64,000 bases of DNA from Styela clava (lineage: Eukaryota; Chordata; Ascidiacea; Stolidobranchia; Styelidae), in contig NC_135252.1 in assembly GCF_964204865.1 (NCBI RefSeq), positions 17,133,383 through 17,197,382 on the forward strand, read 5' to 3'. Below the pieces are notes generated by a model that saw nothing but the letters and a program-made list of their open reading frames with translations, was not told the DNA's origin and did not search any database. A program made the translations under genes and the position numbers. Shown piece by piece: positions 59,901 to 64,000 of the stretch (the stretch's first letter is position 1; the number at the start of each line of letters is the position of its first letter).

Positions 59901-62900
59901 CATCAGTGCTTACAGTTTAAAGTTACGGGCTAAACTGCTTTTGCCAAAAACTCAATAATAAAACAGCTAATCCGAAGGCGTTGGATCCTAGGTATGTTGA
60001 AATAGCAAGATAATAAAAATTTGGGAAATCCAATGCCCACAACTTAACTCAGAAATTAATAAATTCGGTAGAAATCGCCAATACGAGAAGATTAAAGTTT
60101 TCCCAAAATGTACTAACTAGTTGCCTGGGACAGGGCTACTCAACTATTTTCACCAAGGATCTGTATACAAAATTTAAAAATATATTGGGTTCTGTCATTC
60201 CAGAAAATATATATATTTATATATACTATTATGTAAAAAAAAAACTTCAAATGCATCGTTCAACAAAATACAAAAGCAATGCACAATGTCGTTCCTTGGT
60301 ATTAACTGGAAGAAAACGATGATAATGCTTACAATACGAGAAGCAGATGTGATCCGAAATGAATAATCGAAGGGTCCCGATTTGGACCCCGGTCTGCCAG
60401 TTGAGCAACTCTGGCTTAGAGGATGATTGTACTGATTCTTATTAGAGGTGAAAAGCGTATGAGAAGTTATGCACCTGTTCTAGACCCAAACAATTTGAGC
60501 CTTCTCATAATTCCATAGGTTAAATTAATCTAATTCCATAGCATATTTCGTTGCGAAGAGCATTGATGTGTTGTTGTAATTAATTCCCGCTAATGCAAAT
60601 ATCTTGTACGTTATAGTTTTTCGTTACGGAAACTTTACGCAATCAAAAACAATTCACATGGAAAACAGATCTAGAAATTAATGCAAAGTATTATGTAGAA
60701 ATCATCCCACTGTGTGGAAAAAAGAAAGGTTATTCTATATCCGATAAAATCGTGTTAAAAGGTTTGTATGTTTCTCTAATGTTTAATATTATTTAAACAA
60801 TCCAGTAATATGCTTTTCGTTCTACTTAGAACATTAAAAGTACAGACGTATACTGGAAATCTTCATCGAAAACACAAATTCCATTAAGGAAATATCTTGT
60901 TGTATCAAAATAATTCTAAACAGTACCGGATATATCAAACACGCCTTAAAACATTGAAACAGCATTAATGCAAATCATCACTTTGTATAATTTCAACTTT
61001 TCAAATTTATGGACAAAGTACACGATAATATAGTACAGGGAGACCCAGTTCTATAGACAGAACCCCGGTCACTTGGAACCTATTCTAGTGAGAACAGAAC
61101 TTTTGTGCAAAGCATCGAATGAATAAGGGAACTTTTGGGCACAGCAATCATACACAAACAGAAGTGCAAATCTTACACGAATTCACTTCATTTTTGTTAA
61201 TTAAGAAGTATGGGTTCTGCTTTTGGGCCACCCTGTTATATAATGTGACAATCAGAATAATTCATATTTCAGATATTGACGCATGCAGTCCGCCGGATAT
61301 TCCATCATACTGTGATGTGAATGCAAGATGTATAGATTTCGAATCCACAAGTAAAGTAGCAGCGAGATGCCAATGTGATCAACTTTACGCTGGAAACGGG
61401 GTGAATACATATTGGAATGGCTCTGGTTGTCGACTTGATTGTGGAAAAATCAAAAATCATTTATGTAGTAAAACTGCTGTATGCTCGAATTCAACATTAG
61501 AATGCACATGTCCAAGGTCAGTTGAGAGTACTTAGAAATGGGAAAATCAAATTTGATAGAAAGTATAATAGTACGTTGCACATCATCGCCAAATTTCAGC
61601 AAAAAATGGGTCATAAACTGATCTGTACCAAATATAATCTGAGCACAGCTTGGGCAATATTATGCAAATCTTAGTGAATATTGTCGCTTTAAATGCATAA
61701 AATGATTGGTCTCAAATATCAATTTAAACGAATACATTTGCGCGCACAGAAACGAGAAACTGCAAGTAAATTATTTCCAATTGACACAATTCATCACGAA
61801 ATTGTTTATGATATATCGAATTACACGGAAAACCAAGAATTTTATCCGACGCACGAGGAGATCAGATATAAACCACGAAATTCAATGGTAAACCTTGTGT
61901 CAGCCTACGAGGAAACGAATTCCGTGCTCACACAATTTAACCGCAGGTCGCATTTCGGCTTCCCATGAGCTCAATACTGTTTGACCTGAGCGTTTTCTGC
62001 TTATATGACCGCTGGAGTAAAATTCCTTTACTTAGAAATCGGGTAATACCTATTTATCCCACATGAATGTGTTGAATATTCATAAAGTAATTGACATTTT
62101 CTGAGAAATAACGCAATACAGTTTGCGAACGACGATCTTCCGATCACCTTTAAATTCCGTTAAATTCTTTTCTACGCTTATATTGGAACTGTCCATTCTT
62201 TCCTCACCATTCATTCAATGTTTGGACTCTTGTCTAGTCTTACACACAAGTCGCACTCCCGCTTTTATACATATTAGTTCGTTTATAAAGTGTGCACAAA
62301 TCGGTACTCCCGTAGTATGTGTACCATGTTTGGGTTAGGTCATAATTTTATAGCTATTTTTTATTTCAGTTATATTACGAGTGCCTGTGTTAGCCAAGTG
62401 AATATACCCCCTGTCCTTTATGCTTCAGTCCCTTTACACAACTTGATGTGAAGTAGGCGAACAAAATTAGTTACCTCTATATTGGTACACACACTTCTGA
62501 AGCGCCGAAAATCAATACCATAGCAATAATAAAGAACTAAATACTATTAGTAATACTTCAGTAAATACAAAGCAACTCCCCCACCCCAACCCCAACAGCC
62601 CCCGGTTGAGAAATCACCTTGCTGTCGAAATTCCCAATCTCGTTTATATATGTTTTTTTCGGTTCCATTACATTTGAACCCACGTACATTTGAACCCATG
62701 ACAATTGCACCTGTATGCGATTGCACCTATGGAATTTTTTTTTGTTTTACGGATAGTTAAACCCATGGGTTTTAGCACCCGCATATAGATTGAACCCGTG
62801 GATATACGCATGGGTTCAAATGTACATGGGTTCAAATGTACGGTCACCGTTTTTTTCCATCGTGGTTAGTTGTTTCATTCAAACGCATGGTGCAGTATTT

Positions 62901-64000
62901 CGCATCGTTTATAGACCTACTCTAGGCGTCTACTACGCCTATCCATGACGTTATCATTACGTAAGTGATGTCATGTATTCTCTTCGTATTGTTAAGATTG
63001 TCATTTGGCGATGGATTACTAAAAGGATCTGGATGTACCGGGAACGAAATTTTCATTCTTCCAACAATTGCATTTCTAATAATTGTTATCGTGATATGCT
63101 TCGGAGCCAGGCGCTGGAAACAACGGTAATAAACTTTATTTGGTAGTATTAGTAGTATGATGTGAATACCTACGGTAAGTAGAGATCAGAAGACGAAGTG
63201 CTACGACAGTCATCCAATTTTAATAATTCGTTACTAGCTGTCGTACCAAATGATTCTCGGTTCAATTCCAGAATTTTTTTCACCATGTTAAGAGAAATCG
63301 TCGCTGAGCATATGTCGGGTACTGGGACCGAGGCAAAGATTTAACAAAGAAGACTTTAGTTCATTCAATCGGACTATGAGTTGCCAAAGGTTCAGATTTA
63401 CAGCATTTTTAACCTTCGAAAATTATGACAACAACGGGGCATAATTGTTCGGGGTTTTATTTGCAGAATCAATCCAACTATGCCACGAAGAAATTACGCG
63501 GACATTATTTACCAGATTAAGTTATGGTTTAGATAAGAATCATAACAGTTGCCACACATTTCGAAAAAACATACCTTCTTATTATACTATCAGTTGGTGC
63601 TATCAGTTCGCGCAGGTGGATCCCTATTCTTAAAATGCAAGGATGCTTCAAGAATAAATATGACTATTCCATGTGATTTGAAAGTTTGGCTGCCTAACTA
63701 ACGCTGATATATTTCAGTAACGTTTTGTGTTATCGAGGTCAGATTTCCAGAATAGCTGAAATACGCTTATCTGAAAAAACGTTTGTGCTAGACGTATATT
63801 TGTGTTAGTGTGCAGCAGACCTTTAATCACACAGACTAGACTTTTTCATATTACTTGTAAACTTAATCTATGTTTATTTCATTTATTATAGCAACGAAAT
63901 GAGAAAAAGGTCTTCAATATTTGTCGTAGCATACGAGAATGACGAGGGAGCGAAACTTGGTACCGTAAAAAATATTTCAACTGTTTTCGAAAAATGGGAA
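56992..64000 (+). CDS. Mosaic single-pass receptor (FN3-like, EGF-like, TM), 3' end outside window
   Basis: Exons: 56992-57100, 57525-57644, 57720-about 57813, 58332-58497, 59077-59278, 59635-59804, 60617-60761, 61273-61516, 62997-63125, 63892 to the edge; 496 codons so far. Phases agree throughout, but exon 3 ends at a weak phase-matched donor (GTTGGT) and that join is tentative. Residues 1-30 look like a signal peptide (FLDVLLLICCNTAYVV). A Cys-rich part follows with sugar-site motifs (NRT, NCT, NYT). Residues 231-335 resemble a fibronectin III domain (APIEVSWNLP, FTWKTDLEINAKYYVEI). Residues 336-431 are EGF-like (DIDACSPPD ... CQCDQLYAGNG, then CTCPR-LSFGDGLLKGSGC). A TM helix spans about 435-453, then ARRWKQR and a cytoplasmic start SSIFVVAYENDEGAKL. 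That last part faintly recalls the first strand and helix of SEFIR (IL-17 receptor) domains; this is inference. No close family is recognised for the whole. Confidence 0.72.
62304..62507 (-). mobile_element. MITE family A, copy 5
   Basis: In the receptor intron 61517-62996. Starts GTACTCCCGTAGTATGTGTA and ends ATTGGTACACACACTTCTGA plus AGCGCC. Interior CAGTCCCTTTACACAACTTG and GTAGGCGAACAAAATTAGTT match the other A copies. Confidence 0.8.
62660..62847. mobile_element. Foldback repeat with tandem TACATTTGAACCC motifs
   Basis: The left arm has TACATTTGAACCCACG followed by TACATTTGAACCCATG; the right arm has the reverse complement pair (CATGGGTTCAAATGTA twice, ending at 62840). Further GAACCC or its complement occurs inside. 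The outer CGGT is shared by both ends. It lies in the same receptor intron as the MITE at 62304. Non-coding. Confidence 0.75.

Overview
The window is animal nuclear DNA, AT-rich, with spliced genes separated and invaded by many short transposon relics. Gene content (ARMC5, HAUS7, MGME1, aminoacylase-1, a tetraspanin, a carboxylesterase, a mosaic receptor) is metazoan. Single-exon versions of HAUS7 and aminoacylase-1, small introns elsewhere, and the general repeat style suggest an invertebrate deuterostome, most likely an ascidian tunicate; this species-level guess is inference. Nothing bacterial or viral was seen.

Layout. 188-387: broken intronless copy of the spliceosomal gene SNRPG. 2086-5272 (-): nine-exon tetraspanin. 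6355-11883 (-): nine-exon type-B carboxylesterase with a complete Ser-Glu-His triad. 12751-13968 and 14474-15691 (+): two tandem intronless aminoacylase-1 genes, divergent from the esterase. 16-23.8 kb: gene-poor, with one weak candidate for a small two-exon membrane protein. 23870-24985 (+): HAUS7, single exon. 25355-27162 (+): two-exon MGME1. 28461-46577 (-): a 25-exon ARMC5 gene of 1357 codons, convergent with MGME1, whose introns hold most of the window's repeats. 46.6-53 kb: repeats. 53035-56101: almost intact hAT transposon with two 1-nt frameshifts. 56992-end (+): a membrane receptor (signal peptide, Cys-rich part, fibronectin-III-like domain, EGF-like part, TM helix, start of a cytoplasmic domain) that runs off the right edge.

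Exon joins were worked out by hand from splice motifs and reading phase. In the esterase (603 codons including stop), ARMC5 (1358) and tetraspanin (318) the exon lengths sum to a whole number of codons with no internal stop, which supports these models strongly. The last tetraspanin exon and the exon 3-4 join of the receptor are tentative.

Mobile DNA: a tRNA-derived SINE (three near-full copies and one remnant that abuts the MGME1 splice acceptor), one autonomous-type and at least two non-autonomous hAT elements with 8-bp target duplications, a MITE superfamily with ends like CTCC-GAAGTATG, a 200-320 bp dispersed repeat with a terminal palindrome (five copies), foldback elements, and 3'-UTR-like dispersed tails. 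The genes look like ordinary housekeeping loci apart from the receptor; no multi-gene functional system is evident.
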